Source: Streptomyces flaveolus
GTDB lineage: Bacteria > Actinomycetota > Actinomycetes > Streptomycetales > Streptomycetaceae
Assembly (NCBI RefSeq): GCF_014648815.1
Contig: NZ_BMRV01000009.1
Coordinates: 248,001 to 312,000, forward strand
DNA length: 64,000 bases
Reading direction: 5' to 3'
Under the pieces are notes generated by a model, which was not told the origin of the DNA, did not search any database, and was given only the letters and a program-made list of their open reading frames with translations. Each line of letters opens with the position of its first letter. Within the stretch, counting starts at the first letter, position 1. The position numbers were made by a program, and so were the translations under genes. Positions 31,621 through 42,953 of this stretch are shown here, one piece after another.

Positions 31621-31887
31621 GGCTACCACGGTGATCTCGACTGGGGCGGGGGTCGCATCGCCACGGCACTGGCGCGAAGCGTCCCCTGGAGGCCGTGGCG
31701 GTACACGGCGGGGGAATACCGGGCAGCGGTGACCACACTGGCCGAGGCCAGGGCCCTGAGGGGCCCGCCCGCCGCCACCCCCTGGGACCCGGCCCTGGCC
31801 GTCGCTCTCCCCGAGTGCGGTGTCTGGGTCGAGGAGGAAACGGTGCTGAACGACCTGCTCACGGACCTCGGCACGCGGTCCCGCTGA
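31621..31887 (+). pseudogene. C-terminal remnant of a JetD-like (TIGR02679/DUF2399) Wadjet protein
   Basis: The 88 codons begin YHGDLDWGGGRIATALA and continue VPWRPWRYTAGEYRAAV, then LRGPPAATPWDPALAVAL and VEEETVLNDLLTDL to a stop. From memory this matches the end of actinobacterial TIGR02679 proteins, whose Toprim-like motif is (Y/R)(H/G)GDxDW and whose tail has VPWRM..ADYxAA and VEEExVLxxLL. In this frame a stop lies 52 bases upstream and there is no start. No JetA, JetB or JetC gene is nearby. It is a decayed trace of an anti-plasmid system. Confidence 0.55.
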
Positions 31888-32414
31888 GGCGCGTCCCCCG
31901 GCCGCGGCGGGCGCGGAGTTCCGCGCGTACCGACTGACACAGCCTCGTCACGCGCGTCCTCGCGCACCACCTCGCCTTGTATCGGGACGCGGCCTTCCTC
32001 GCGACCTCGAACGGTGACTCCGACGTTCCGTTGAGTGAGGTGCCTGCCTTCGCAGGGTGACGAGAGGTGACCACCGGGTGACCGGCTCTGTGAGGGCGCG
32101 CACAGGGCTCACGTCACACAGGGCCGGGCTTAGTAGACGCCCGACGGCCGCTCGCCCGCGTGGTCGCCTGCCGTCCGGGCCATCAGGCCGCCGGTCTGCG
32201 AAGCGGCGTAGTAGGTCACACACTTGTCGCGGCGCCGGAGCGTTCCGCAGTGTGTTCGGTGTACCGGGGAGCCGAGTGCCGGGACCGGACGGGAAGAGCC
32301 CGTCCGTGATCCAGACACCGGCCCTGATGACGCGAAGCCGCGTCCCACGCGGACACCGCGTCGCCGACCCCCCGTCGGCCTCCCCATCACGTTCCCGAAT
32401 GGAGAGGTACACCC
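31888..32414. other. Gene-poor stretch with decayed sequence
   Basis: I see no supportable gene here. A short plus-strand frame ending at 32058 (HHLALYRDAAFLA, then a stop after PAFAG) and a minus-strand tail ending near 32130 (ARTAGDHAGERPSGVY) look like ends of lost genes but match nothing I recognise. The last 100 bases should hold the promoter of the transglycosylase gene. Confidence 0.4.
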
Positions 32415-32933
32415 ATGCACGCCCTCACGCGCCGTCCCCACATCCGCAAGTCCGCCGTGGCCTCCCTCGCCGCCGCGGGCGCCGCCGCCGTCACCCTCAC
32501 CCTCGCCCCGAGCCCGGCGCACGCCGTCGAGCCGGCCAAGGCATCCACCGCGCAGACCCAGGCCCAGACCGACAAGATCGAGGCCATCGTCAAGGCCGGC
32601 AAGAAGAAGCACGGTGACGACCTCGACGGCTGGATCCGCACCGCGCTGGACGTCATGGACGCCAAGAACATCCCGGGCACCTACGAGGGCCTGCACCGCA
32701 ACATCATGCGCGAGTCGTCCGGCAACCCGAACGCGCAGAACAACTGGGACGTCAACGCCCAGAACGGCATCCCCTCGAAGGGCCTGCTCCAGACAATCCA
32801 GCCCACCTTCGACTACTACCACGTCAAGGGCACCAAGGACTCCATCACCGACCCGGTGGCCAACATCGTCGCCGCCTGCAACTACGCGGCCGACAAGTAC
32901 GGCTCCATGGACAACGTCGACTCCGCCTACTGA
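32415..32933 (+). CDS. Small secreted lytic transglycosylase (SLT domain)
   Basis: A 172-residue secreted protein with a signal peptide ending at AHA (about residue 37) and a compact SLT/lysozyme-like domain. The catalytic glutamate is in IMRESSGNPNAQN, and the supporting motif IPSKGLLQTIQPTF follows. It should cleave peptidoglycan glycan strands with anhydro-product formation. GGAGAGG precedes the ATG. Monocistronic, followed by a strong hairpin. Small SLT proteins of this type are common in Streptomyces. Confidence 0.9.
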   Translation: MHALTRRPHIRKSAVASLAAAGAAAVTLTLAPSPAHAVEPAKASTAQTQAQTDKIEAIVKAGKKKHGDDLDGWIRTALDVMDAKNIPGTYEGLHRNIMRESSGNPNAQNNWDVNAQNGIPSKGLLQTIQPTFDYYHVKGTKDSITDPVANIVAACNYAADKYGSMDNVDSAY

Positions 32934-33008
32934 CCGGCGGACCCACCGACCGCCTGAGCCCCCGGGACAGCCGGTCCCGCGCGGAGGCCGGCGGGGCTCA
33001 GGCAGCAC

Positions 33009-33047
33009 GGCGGGGCCGGAGGGACGACACGTCCCTCCGGCCCCGCC
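33009..33047 (+). terminator. Hairpin terminator after the transglycosylase
   Basis: Perfect 18-base stem (33009-33026 with 33030-33047) and 3-base loop, between convergent genes. Confidence 0.82.
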
Positions 33048-33145
33048 TGCGTCGCACCCCGTGCGTCCCGAAGAAGTCACCACGCTCCCTACGGCCTCGC
33101 GTTCATGCAGGTTGGAAGCGGGACGACGGCGTCTTTTCGGAGCCC

Positions 33146-34675
33146 TCAGATGTCCCGGAACGTCTCGATCTGCGCCCCGATCGAGTTCAGCCGCTCCGCC
33201 AGGTCCTCGTACCCCCGGTTGATGACGTACACGTTGCGCAGCACCGACGTGCCCTCCGCCGCCATCATGGCCAGCAGGACGACCACCGCCGGGCGCAGGG
33301 CCGGCGGGCACATCATCTCGGCGGCGCGCCAGCGCGTGGGGCCCTCGACCAGGACGCGGTGGGGGTCCAGGAGCTGGAGGCGGCCGCCGAGGCGGTTCAG
33401 GTCGGTCAGGTAGATGGCGCGGTTGTCGTAGACCCAGTCGTGGATGAGGGTCTTGCCCTGCGCGGACGCCGCGATGGCCGCGAAGAACGGGACGTTGTCG
33501 ATGTTGAGGCCGGGGAACGGCATCGGGTGGATCTTGTCGATCGGCGCCTCCAGCTTGGAGGGCCGGACGGTGAGGTCCACCAGGCGCGTGCGGCCGTTGT
33601 CCGCGACGTACTCCGGTGTGCGGTCGTGGTCGAGGCCCATCTCCTCGAGCACCGCCAGCTCGATCTCCAGGAACTCGATGGGCACGCGACGCACCGTCAG
33701 CTCCGACTCCGTCACGACGGCGGCGGCCAGCAGGCTCATCGCTTCGACCGGGTCCTCGGAGGGGGAGTAGTCCACGTCGGCGTCGATGACCGGCAGGCCG
33801 TGCACGGTCAGCGTGGTGGTGCCGATGCCTTCGACCTTGACGCCCAGGGCCTCCAGGAAGAAGCACAGGTCCTGGACCATGTAGTTGGACGAGGCGTTGC
33901 GGATGACGGTGACGCCGTCGTGCCGGGCGGCCGCGAGGAGCGCGTTCTCGGTGACCGTGTCGCCCCGCTCGGTCAGCACGATCGGGCGGCCCGGGCGCAC
34001 GCTCCGGTCGACCACCGCGTGGTAGTGGCCCTCGGTCGCGGCGACGTCGAGGCCGAACCGGCGCAGCGCGATCATGTGCGGCTCGATGGTGCGCGTGCCG
34101 AGGTCGCAGCCGCCGGCGTAGGGCAGCCGGAAGCGGTCCATGCGGTGCAGCAGCGGGCCCAGGAACATGATGATGGAGCGGGTGCGGACGGCGGCCTCGG
34201 CGTCGATGGCCTCCATGTCCAGCTCGGCCGGCGGCACGATCTCCAGGTCGGTGCCGTCGTTGATCCAGCGGGTGCGCACGCCGATGGAGTTGAGCACCTC
34301 CAGGAGGCGGTAGACCTCCTCGATGCGGGCGACCCGGCGCAGCACTGTGCGCCCCTTGTTGAGCAGCGAGGCGCACAGCAGGGCCACGCAGGCGTTCTTG
34401 CTGGTCTTGACGTCGATGGCACCGGAGAGGCGCCGGCCGCCGACCACGCGCAGGTGCATCGGACCCGCGTAGCCCAGGGAGACGATTTCGCTGTCCAGCG
34501 CTTCGCCGATGCGGGCGATCATCTCAAGGCTGATGTTCTGGTTGCCGCGCTCGATGCGGTTGACGGCGCTCTGACTGGTGTTGAGCGCCTCCGCAAGCTG
34601 TGACTGCGTCCAGCCGCGGTGCTGCCGGGCGTCACGGATGAGCTTGCCGATGCGTACGAGGTAGTCGTCTGCCAT
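33146..34675 (-). CDS. Helix-turn-helix/MurA fusion (UDP-GlcNAc enolpyruvyl transferase paralogue)
   Basis: A 509-residue protein. Residues 1-68 are a full XRE helix-turn-helix (GWTQSQLAEALNTSQSAVNR), and residues 75-509 are an EPSP-synthase/MurA domain. MurA active-site residues are kept: SKNACVALL (lysine/asparagine pair near the domain start) and the PEP-loop cysteine in YAGGCDLGTRTIEPH. MurA adds enolpyruvate to UDP-GlcNAc, the first step of peptidoglycan synthesis. Streptomyces has a separate canonical MurA, and this fused paralogue lies beside aconitase as in S. coelicolor. Its promoter region holds a palindrome well placed for autoregulation. Enzyme, regulator, or both remains open. 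Confidence 0.9.
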   Translation of the reverse strand: MADDYLVRIGKLIRDARQHRGWTQSQLAEALNTSQSAVNRIERGNQNISLEMIARIGEALDSEIVSLGYAGPMHLRVVGGRRLSGAIDVKTSKNACVALLCASLLNKGRTVLRRVARIEEVYRLLEVLNSIGVRTRWINDGTDLEIVPPAELDMEAIDAEAAVRTRSIIMFLGPLLHRMDRFRLPYAGGCDLGTRTIEPHMIALRRFGLDVAATEGHYHAVVDRSVRPGRPIVLTERGDTVTENALLAAARHDGVTVIRNASSNYMVQDLCFFLEALGVKVEGIGTTTLTVHGLPVIDADVDYSPSEDPVEAMSLLAAAVVTESELTVRRVPIEFLEIELAVLEEMGLDHDRTPEYVADNGRTRLVDLTVRPSKLEAPIDKIHPMPFPGLNIDNVPFFAAIAASAQGKTLIHDWVYDNRAIYLTDLNRLGGRLQLLDPHRVLVEGPTRWRAAEMMCPPALRPAVVVLLAMMAAEGTSVLRNVYVINRGYEDLAERLNSIGAQIETFRDI

Positions 34676-34687
34676 GAGGTTGAGGCT

Positions 34688-34703
34688 ATCTCAGATATGA
34701 GAT
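34688..34703. promoter_or_regulatory. Palindrome ATCTC-N6-GAGAT upstream of the HTH/MurA gene
   Basis: The site lies 13-28 bases before the start codon, where a bound dimer would block initiation. The same half-sites and spacing occur at 35095-35110 on the aconitase side. Inferred operator of the adjacent HTH protein. Confidence 0.55.
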
Positions 34704-34750
34704 GGCGCCTCTTGGGGGGTCCGTTCGGGTGATGGGACGTCAAAGGGACG

Positions 34751-34948
34751 TCAGCGGCGCCGATCGGTGGTCGTGCGGCGCCAGCCGAAAGGTCCCGGCA
34801 GATCCATCGATGTCGTACGTCGTCCCGTGCTGCTGCGGGTGTGGCGCGGGCCGTTCCCGCCACCGGTCGTGATGGACCACGAACGTTTGTTGATGTTCAG
34901 CCGTACTCCGGGGAGGATCCGGAAGCTCTTGCGGAACGTGAGCGGCAT
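34751..34948 (-). CDS. Small DUF4236-type protein
   Basis: Sixty-five residues starting MPLTFRKSFRILPGVRLNINK, which matches the start of the short DUF4236 family (typically FRKSxxxxPGVRxNxxKxG). The usual glycine-rich second half is degenerate here. ATG at 34948 follows a strong GGAAGGAGG. The function of the family is unknown. It lies in the divergent region between the HTH/MurA gene and acnA. Confidence 0.65.
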   Translation of the reverse strand: MPLTFRKSFRILPGVRLNINKRSWSITTGGGNGPRHTRSSTGRRTTSMDLPGPFGWRRTTTDRRR

Positions 34949-35094
34949 CGTGCCTCCTTCCGAGTCGTGCCGGATGGTCCCGGCGCAAGTCGGATACCCC
35001 GGTTCGGCGTAGAGATGGCCGCCCGGGTCACTCGGGTGGGGTACACGCCACACCGCGCCCGGGCATGACCAGCCCGCCCCCATGTACTAGAGTT

Positions 35095-35110
35095 ATCTCG
35101 ACATCGAGAT
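35095..35110. promoter_or_regulatory. Palindrome ATCTC-N6-GAGAT upstream of acnA
   Basis: The arms extend to TATCTCGA and TCGAGATA around CA. A possible -10 (TACTAG) lies 8 bases upstream, so the palindrome overlaps the likely transcription start. It is the same half-site and spacing as 34688-34703. Confidence 0.55.
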
Positions 35111-35143
35111 ATCTGCCGAGGCGCACCGCAGCCGCCACCCTGG

Positions 35144-35173
35144 TAAGGGTTACCTAACTTAGCCCTACCTTAG
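35144..35173. promoter_or_regulatory. Iron-box-like sites (DmdR/IdeR type) before acnA
   Basis: Two overlapping 19-base windows (35144-35162 and 35155-35173) match the DtxR-family consensus TTAGGTTAGCCTAACCTAA at about 13 and 12 positions by eye. They lie 67-96 bases before the acnA start. Iron control of an iron-sulfur enzyme would make sense. Confidence 0.45.
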
Positions 35174-35239
35174 CGGACCGGCCAGGGCGGCGTGGCGGCA
35201 GGATGCGGTGGTACGCGCACATAAATGAAGGAGACTGTC

Positions 35240-37954
<2,715 letters not shown>

Positions 37955-37972
37955 GCGGTACGGCACAGCGGT

Positions 37973-38009
37973 CGAGGGCCGCACCCCCGTCACGGGGGTG
38001 CGGCCCTCG
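37973..38009 (+). terminator. acnA terminator
   Basis: Perfect 17-base stem (37973-37989 with 37993-38009) and 3-base loop, 18 bases after the acnA stop and before a convergent gene. Confidence 0.85.
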
Positions 38010-38035
38010 GGCGTTCCGGCGGGCGCCCGCGGACG

Positions 38036-38566
38036 TCAGGCGACCGCCCCGCCCGTGCCGCGGGCCGCGGCGATGTAGTCGGTGCGGCCGGCCCCGTCGT
38101 ACAGCGTGATGTCGACGTACGCGCCGTCCGGGATGTCGAGGTCCTTCACCGTGAGGTCCACGGTCTCCGAGGTGCCCGGCGCGGAGAACGTGCCCAGGTC
38201 GTGGTACGAGCCGCCGGACGAGTAGCCGACGGCCACGTAGAAGGTGTCGCCGTCGTTCCTGGTGTCGTACACCCAGAGCTTCTCGTCGTTCGGATGGAAC
38301 TCCACCTTGCCCACGAACCAGCCCGCGTCGCTCAGTTCCATCTTGACGGCGGTGCCGCCCGCGTCGTACGCGAAGGAGGTGCTGTCGAACGGGTCGGTGA
38401 GGGTGCCGCCGCTGCACGGGCAGGTGCCGGTGTCGCGGTAGTACGTGGCGACGCCGGGATCGGGGTCGTACGCCTGGGCCGGCGCGGCCGTCGCGAACAG
38501 GGCCCCCGCCGCCAGCAGCGCCCCCGTGACCAGCCCCGTGAACCGTTTGCCGATGCTCGTCCGCAC
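38036..38566 (-). CDS. Secreted protein of unknown function
   Basis: A 176-residue protein with a clear Sec signal ending at AQA (about residue 32). The mature N-terminus YDPDPGVATYYRDTGTCPC has a close cysteine pair, and the rest is predicted beta-rich. No family recognised. It ends 26 bases from the acnA terminator. Confidence 0.78.
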   Translation of the reverse strand: MRTSIGKRFTGLVTGALLAAGALFATAAPAQAYDPDPGVATYYRDTGTCPCSGGTLTDPFDSTSFAYDAGGTAVKMELSDAGWFVGKVEFHPNDEKLWVYDTRNDGDTFYVAVGYSSGGSYHDLGTFSAPGTSETVDLTVKDLDIPDGAYVDITLYDGAGRTDYIAAARGTGGAVA

Positions 38567-38725
38567 GTGTTCCCCCTCCGTCGAGCGCGCGATGACCGTG
38601 CGCCGTCCGGCGCCGGCCGGTGACGCCCGCCCATTCTGGTGCCTGCGTCACCTACGGGGAACGGGGCGACACGCGGGGGTGGCGGTTTCGGGCCACAGGC
38701 CCGCACCCGCCACCCCCGCGCCGGC

Positions 38726-41700
38726 TCACGCCAGCAGTTCCACCTCCGCCAGCGTGTGCTCGCCGTCCAGGACCAGCCGGTACTTCGCGTACGTGCCCGG
38801 CGACTTCACCGAGAACGCCCGCGTCTGCCAGTCCCAGGCGAAGGACTCGCCGGAGCGCTGGTCCAGGGTCCGCCAGGTGATGCCGTCGGACGAGCCCTGG
38901 AGCGTCCAGGCGGCCGGGGCCTTCGTCCGGTCCGCCGAGGAGGTCAGGGTGTACTGGACCGCCTTGACGCCCTCACCGGACACCGGCAGGTCCACCGACG
39001 TCACCGCCGCGTCCGTCGCCGACGTGTCGTCGAAGAGCGCCCCGTCACCGGACAGGGCGTCCGCGCGCGGCGCCGGCACCCGGTCGTCCTGGGTGATCGA
39101 CACCGGCGCCGCGTCCTTGCCGGTGCCCCACGCGGACGGCTTCGCACCCATGTCGAACTCCAGGACGCCGCCCTTCGCCAGCAGCGAGTGGGGGAGCGAA
39201 GTGGAGTTCCAGCGCTTGCCGTTGACCTTCAGACCCTGCACGTAGACGTTCTTCGTGCTGTTCTTCGGCGCCTTCACGACCAGCTCCCGCCCGTTCTCCA
39301 GGTGGACGGTCGCCTTCGTGAACAGCGGGGAGCCGATGGCGTACTCGCCGCTGCCCATCACCAGCGGGTAGAAGCCCAGGGAGGAGAAGAGAAACCAGGC
39401 CGACTGCTCGCCGTTGTCCTCGTCGCCGTGGTAGCCCTGGCCGATCTCGCTGCCGGTGTACAGGCGGGAGAGCACCTCGCGGACGTTCTTCTGCGTCTTG
39501 TACGGCTGCCCGGCCGCGTCGTACATGTACAGCGCGTGGTGGGCGACCTGGTTGGAGTGCCCGTAGTTGCCCATGCGGACGTCGCGCGCCTCGGTCATCT
39601 CGTGGATGACACCGCCGTAGGAGCCGACGAACTCGGGGGAGGCCGTCTCCGGGGTGGCGAGGTACTCGTCGAGCTTGTCGCCGAGGCCCTTGCGCCCGCC
39701 GTACAGGTTGGCCAGGCCCCGGCTGTCCTGCGGGGCGGTGAAGGCGTAGCCCCAGCCGTTGGTCTCCGTGTAGTCGTAGCCCCACACACGCGGGTCGTAC
39801 TTGGCGGAGTCCACGCGCCACTTGCCCGCCGCGTCCTTGCCCTGGAAGAAGCCGGCCTTCGCGTCGAACATGTTGACGTAGTCCTGGGCGCGGTCGAGGA
39901 AGTACGCCGACTCCTCCTGGTACCGCTTCTCGCCGGTCTCCTTGTAGAGCTTCTCGCCCATCTTCGCGATGCCGTAGTCGTTGAGGTAGCCCTCCAGCGC
40001 CCACGACAGGCCCTCGTGCGTCTCGGTGCTGGTGTAGCCGAGGAACGGCGAAGTGGCCATTCCCTTGCGGCCCACGCCCGAGGACGGGGGCACCGCGGTG
40101 GCGTTCTTGACGGCCGCCTCGTACGCCGCCTTCGCGTCGAAGTCGACGCCCTTGACGTAGGCGTCCGCGAACGCCACGTCCGAGGAGGTGCCGGTCATCA
40201 GGTCCGCGTAGCCGGGGGAGGACCAGCGTGAGGTCCAGCCGCCGTCCTTGTAGTGCTGCACGAAGCCGTCGACCAGCTCACCGGCCGTGGACGGCGTCAG
40301 GAACGAGTACGCGGGCCAGGTGGTCCGGTAGGTGTCCCAGAAGCCGTTGTTGACGTACACCTTGCCGTCCATGACCTTCGAGCCGGTCTGCGTCGGGGTG
40401 TCCGCCGCCGGCATCTTCTGGAACGGCGAGGCGTACTTGTACGTGCCGCCGACCTTCTCGTGGCCGGCGTTCGGGTACAGGTACAGCCGGTAGAGGCTGG
40501 AGTACAGGGTGGTCAGCTGGTCCCGCGTGGCGCCCTCCACCTCGACCTTGCCGAGGATCCGGTCCCACTGCTTCTGGGCGTTCTTCCGGACCTTGTCGAA
40601 GGAGGTGCGCTTCGGGATCTCCTGGCGCAGGTTGTCCTTCGCCTGGTCGACGCCGATCAGCGAGGTCGCCAGGCGCAGCGTCACCGTGCGGTCCTCGCCG
40701 GCGTCGAAGCGCAGGTGGCCCTTGACGCCGGCCGAGTCGCCGCCGGTGACCTTCCTGTCGAACTCGCCGTACACGAACAGCCGGGTGGCGCCCGTGGACA
40801 GCCCGGACTTGACGTCCGAGTAGCCGGTGAAGGTGCCGGTCTCCTTGTCCAGGGTCAGGCCGGCCTGGTCGGTGACGTTGTCGAAGATCACGCTCGCGTC
40901 GTCACCGGGGTAGGTGAAGCGCATGATCGCCGCGTGGTCGGTCGGCGCCATCTCGGCCTTCAGACCGTTCTCGAACCGCACCCCGTAGTAGTACGGCCGG
41001 GCGGTCTCGTTCTCGTGCCGGAAGGCCAGCTCGCGCGCCTCCCGGCCGGTGTCGGGGGTGCCGGAGGCGGCGGAGGGCATCACCTGGAAGGTCTGCCGGT
41101 CGCCCATCCACGGGCTCGGCTCGTGACTCGCGCTGAACGCCTGGAGCGTCGGCAGGTTGTCCGCGTTGTTGCCGCGCGCGTAGTCGTACAGCCAGCTCAG
41201 CGAGCCCGCGTTGGTCACCGGCGTCCAGAAGTTGAAGCCATGCGGTACGGCGGTCGCCGGGATGTTGTTGCCACGCGAGAAGCCGCCGCTGGAGTTGGTG
41301 CCGCGGGTGGTCAGCGCGTAGTCGGACAGATGGGCCTCGCGCCGCTCCGGTCCGACGGACCTGATGGCCACGTCGTCCAGCCAGCCGCGGAACTTCGCCG
41401 GGCCCTTGGGGGAGTCGTACGCCACCAGGATCCGGTCGACGGTCTTGCCGGCCGCGACGGTGCCGATGCCCGACTCGACGGCGTTCCACTGGTTGACGTA
41501 GAGGACCTTGGCGGCGCCCTGCCCGGCCGGCGTCAGCGCGAACCCGTGCTGGTCGGTGGCGCCCAGGTCGCTCAGGTAGGTGCCGTCGGTGAAGGCCAGG
41601 TCGACGGAGACGTTCGTGGCGTCGTAGTCGAGGTCGCCGTCCGCCATCGACGGGAAGATCTTGTACGACAGCTCGGTGCGGCGGTCGACCTTCACGTCGA

Positions 41701-42529
41701 CGTCGAAGACCTTGTTGTACGAGTAGGCCCGGCCGTCCGCGGTGTGCCGGCCGGCGTACCTGAGGGCGCGCTTGCCGGTGAAGCCGGCGCCCGCCTTGGC
41801 GGTCGGCGAGCCGCTCGGGCCGCGGTCGACGAGCGAGAGCATGTCCTCGGGGACGGGCGTGTCGCTGTCGCCGGTGGACAGTTGCACGTCGGCGAGCTGG
41901 AGAATGTCCCCGCCGTTGTTCTTCGTGACCTCCAGCCGGAAGTGCCGGTACTCGGCCGGCTGGGCGAGATCGTAGGTCTTCGTCCGGAACCGCTCGCCGA
42001 AGGACTGCCCGGAGCGGCTGTCGAGGGTCTGCCAGGTCGTGCCGTCCACCGAGCCCTGGAGCGTCCAGTCCGCCGGGTCGCGCTCGTCGTGGTCATTGGC
42101 CGAGGTGAGCGCGTACTTGGTGATGCTCACCGGCTTGTCCAGGTCGAACTCGGCCCAGCCGGTCTTGGCGAAGGTCAGCCACTTGGTGCTCGGCTCACCG
42201 TCGACGAGGTTCTCCTTCACCTCGCCGCCGCCGGTGTTCTCGTCGCTCGCCCGCACGTCGGTGACGTGGTCGGTGACATTGCCCGGTATGCCCGTGCTGT
42301 ACCCGCCGTCGACGCCCGCGGCGCGCTTGCTGCCGTCCGGAGCGGTCTCCACCGTGTTGAGCCAGTCCGGAACCGGGTCGTCCGCCTCGAACGAGGACGC
42401 GAACTCCCGGTCGGCGGCGGCGGGCGCCGCGGGCAGCGCCACCGCGGCCCCCTGCGAACCCACCGCCACCGTGAAGGCGGTCGTCAGCACGACCGCCGGG
42501 CCCCATCTGTGCCGAACTCTGTACCGCAT
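38726..42529 (-). CDS. Secreted GH92 alpha-mannosidase with flanking F5/8-type C domains
   Basis: A 1267-residue exoenzyme. A signal peptide (about 1-40) is followed by a discoidin/CBM32-like domain (about 95-220, SVDGTTWQTLDSRSGQSF), a beta-sandwich and the GH92 catalytic region. GYHGDEDNGEQSAWFLFSSL is the GH92 signature that carries the catalytic acids. A second CBM32-like domain lies at the C-terminus (about 1140-1267, SSDGITWRTLDQRSGESF). GH92 enzymes are calcium-dependent exo-alpha-mannosidases acting on fungal or yeast mannans and N-glycans. It is divergent from the chitin-oligosaccharide transporter genes, which suggests joint use against fungal cell walls. A LacI-type palindrome lies 48-59 bases before its start. 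Confidence 0.92.
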   Translation of the reverse strand: MRYRVRHRWGPAVVLTTAFTVAVGSQGAAVALPAAPAAADREFASSFEADDPVPDWLNTVETAPDGSKRAAGVDGGYSTGIPGNVTDHVTDVRASDENTGGGEVKENLVDGEPSTKWLTFAKTGWAEFDLDKPVSITKYALTSANDHDERDPADWTLQGSVDGTTWQTLDSRSGQSFGERFRTKTYDLAQPAEYRHFRLEVTKNNGGDILQLADVQLSTGDSDTPVPEDMLSLVDRGPSGSPTAKAGAGFTGKRALRYAGRHTADGRAYSYNKVFDVDVKVDRRTELSYKIFPSMADGDLDYDATNVSVDLAFTDGTYLSDLGATDQHGFALTPAGQGAAKVLYVNQWNAVESGIGTVAAGKTVDRILVAYDSPKGPAKFRGWLDDVAIRSVGPERREAHLSDYALTTRGTNSSGGFSRGNNIPATAVPHGFNFWTPVTNAGSLSWLYDYARGNNADNLPTLQAFSASHEPSPWMGDRQTFQVMPSAASGTPDTGREARELAFRHENETARPYYYGVRFENGLKAEMAPTDHAAIMRFTYPGDDASVIFDNVTDQAGLTLDKETGTFTGYSDVKSGLSTGATRLFVYGEFDRKVTGGDSAGVKGHLRFDAGEDRTVTLRLATSLIGVDQAKDNLRQEIPKRTSFDKVRKNAQKQWDRILGKVEVEGATRDQLTTLYSSLYRLYLYPNAGHEKVGGTYKYASPFQKMPAADTPTQTGSKVMDGKVYVNNGFWDTYRTTWPAYSFLTPSTAGELVDGFVQHYKDGGWTSRWSSPGYADLMTGTSSDVAFADAYVKGVDFDAKAAYEAAVKNATAVPPSSGVGRKGMATSPFLGYTSTETHEGLSWALEGYLNDYGIAKMGEKLYKETGEKRYQEESAYFLDRAQDYVNMFDAKAGFFQGKDAAGKWRVDSAKYDPRVWGYDYTETNGWGYAFTAPQDSRGLANLYGGRKGLGDKLDEYLATPETASPEFVGSYGGVIHEMTEARDVRMGNYGHSNQVAHHALYMYDAAGQPYKTQKNVREVLSRLYTGSEIGQGYHGDEDNGEQSAWFLFSSLGFYPLVMGSGEYAIGSPLFTKATVHLENGRELVVKAPKNSTKNVYVQGLKVNGKRWNSTSLPHSLLAKGGVLEFDMGAKPSAWGTGKDAAPVSITQDDRVPAPRADALSGDGALFDDTSATDAAVTSVDLPVSGEGVKAVQYTLTSSADRTKAPAAWTLQGSSDGITWRTLDQRSGESFAWDWQTRAFSVKSPGTYAKYRLVLDGEHTLAEVELLA

Positions 42530-42576
42530 GCCCCAGCACCCTCCCTGCGCTCCCCGGAAGTGCTTTCCGGGTAGTG

Positions 42577-42588
42577 GACAACGTTGTC
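42577..42588. promoter_or_regulatory. LacI-type palindrome before the GH92 gene
   Basis: GACAACGTTGTC is a perfect 12-base palindrome with the central AACGTT typical of LacI-family operators. It lies 48-59 bases before the mannosidase start, inside the 424-base divergent region 42530-42953, which contains no gene. Confidence 0.55.
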
Positions 42589-42778
42589 AAATTCGCAGCG
42601 CAAGGAACAGTAGCGCGTGAAGATGCCAGTGGTGTCAAGGGTGTTGCCTGTGGCGCCCAGGTGCGGTGCCCGTGAGATTTCCTTCAGGGGGCACACGGTC
42701 CGCCCATATTTCCGCCAGGTCTCAACTCGGAAAAGACGTGCCGGGAACCATGCATTCGATCTTGCTCCGTCGACCGGA

Positions 42779-42794
42779 AGTGGACTATACCTGT
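42779..42794. promoter_or_regulatory. DasR-responsive element-like site before ngcE
   Basis: AGTGGACTATACCTGT agrees with the dre consensus (A[G/C]TGGTCTAGACCA[G/C]T) at about 13 of 16 positions. DasR is the GlcNAc-6-phosphate-responsive repressor of chitin and GlcNAc genes in Streptomyces, so a site before a chitin-sugar transporter is expected. Confidence 0.6.
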
Positions 42795-42953
42795 CGGCCA
42801 CCGGGGGATCCGTGGGGGGAACCGCGAAAGCACACCGCCAAGGCGCCCGTACAGCAGCATCCGCACTTCCTGCACGACCCAGCGTGACCCGATCGCGGTG
42901 CCGGGGAGGATCCGGTTCACCGCCTGAGTCCTGGAGAAGGCGAGGACTTGAGC

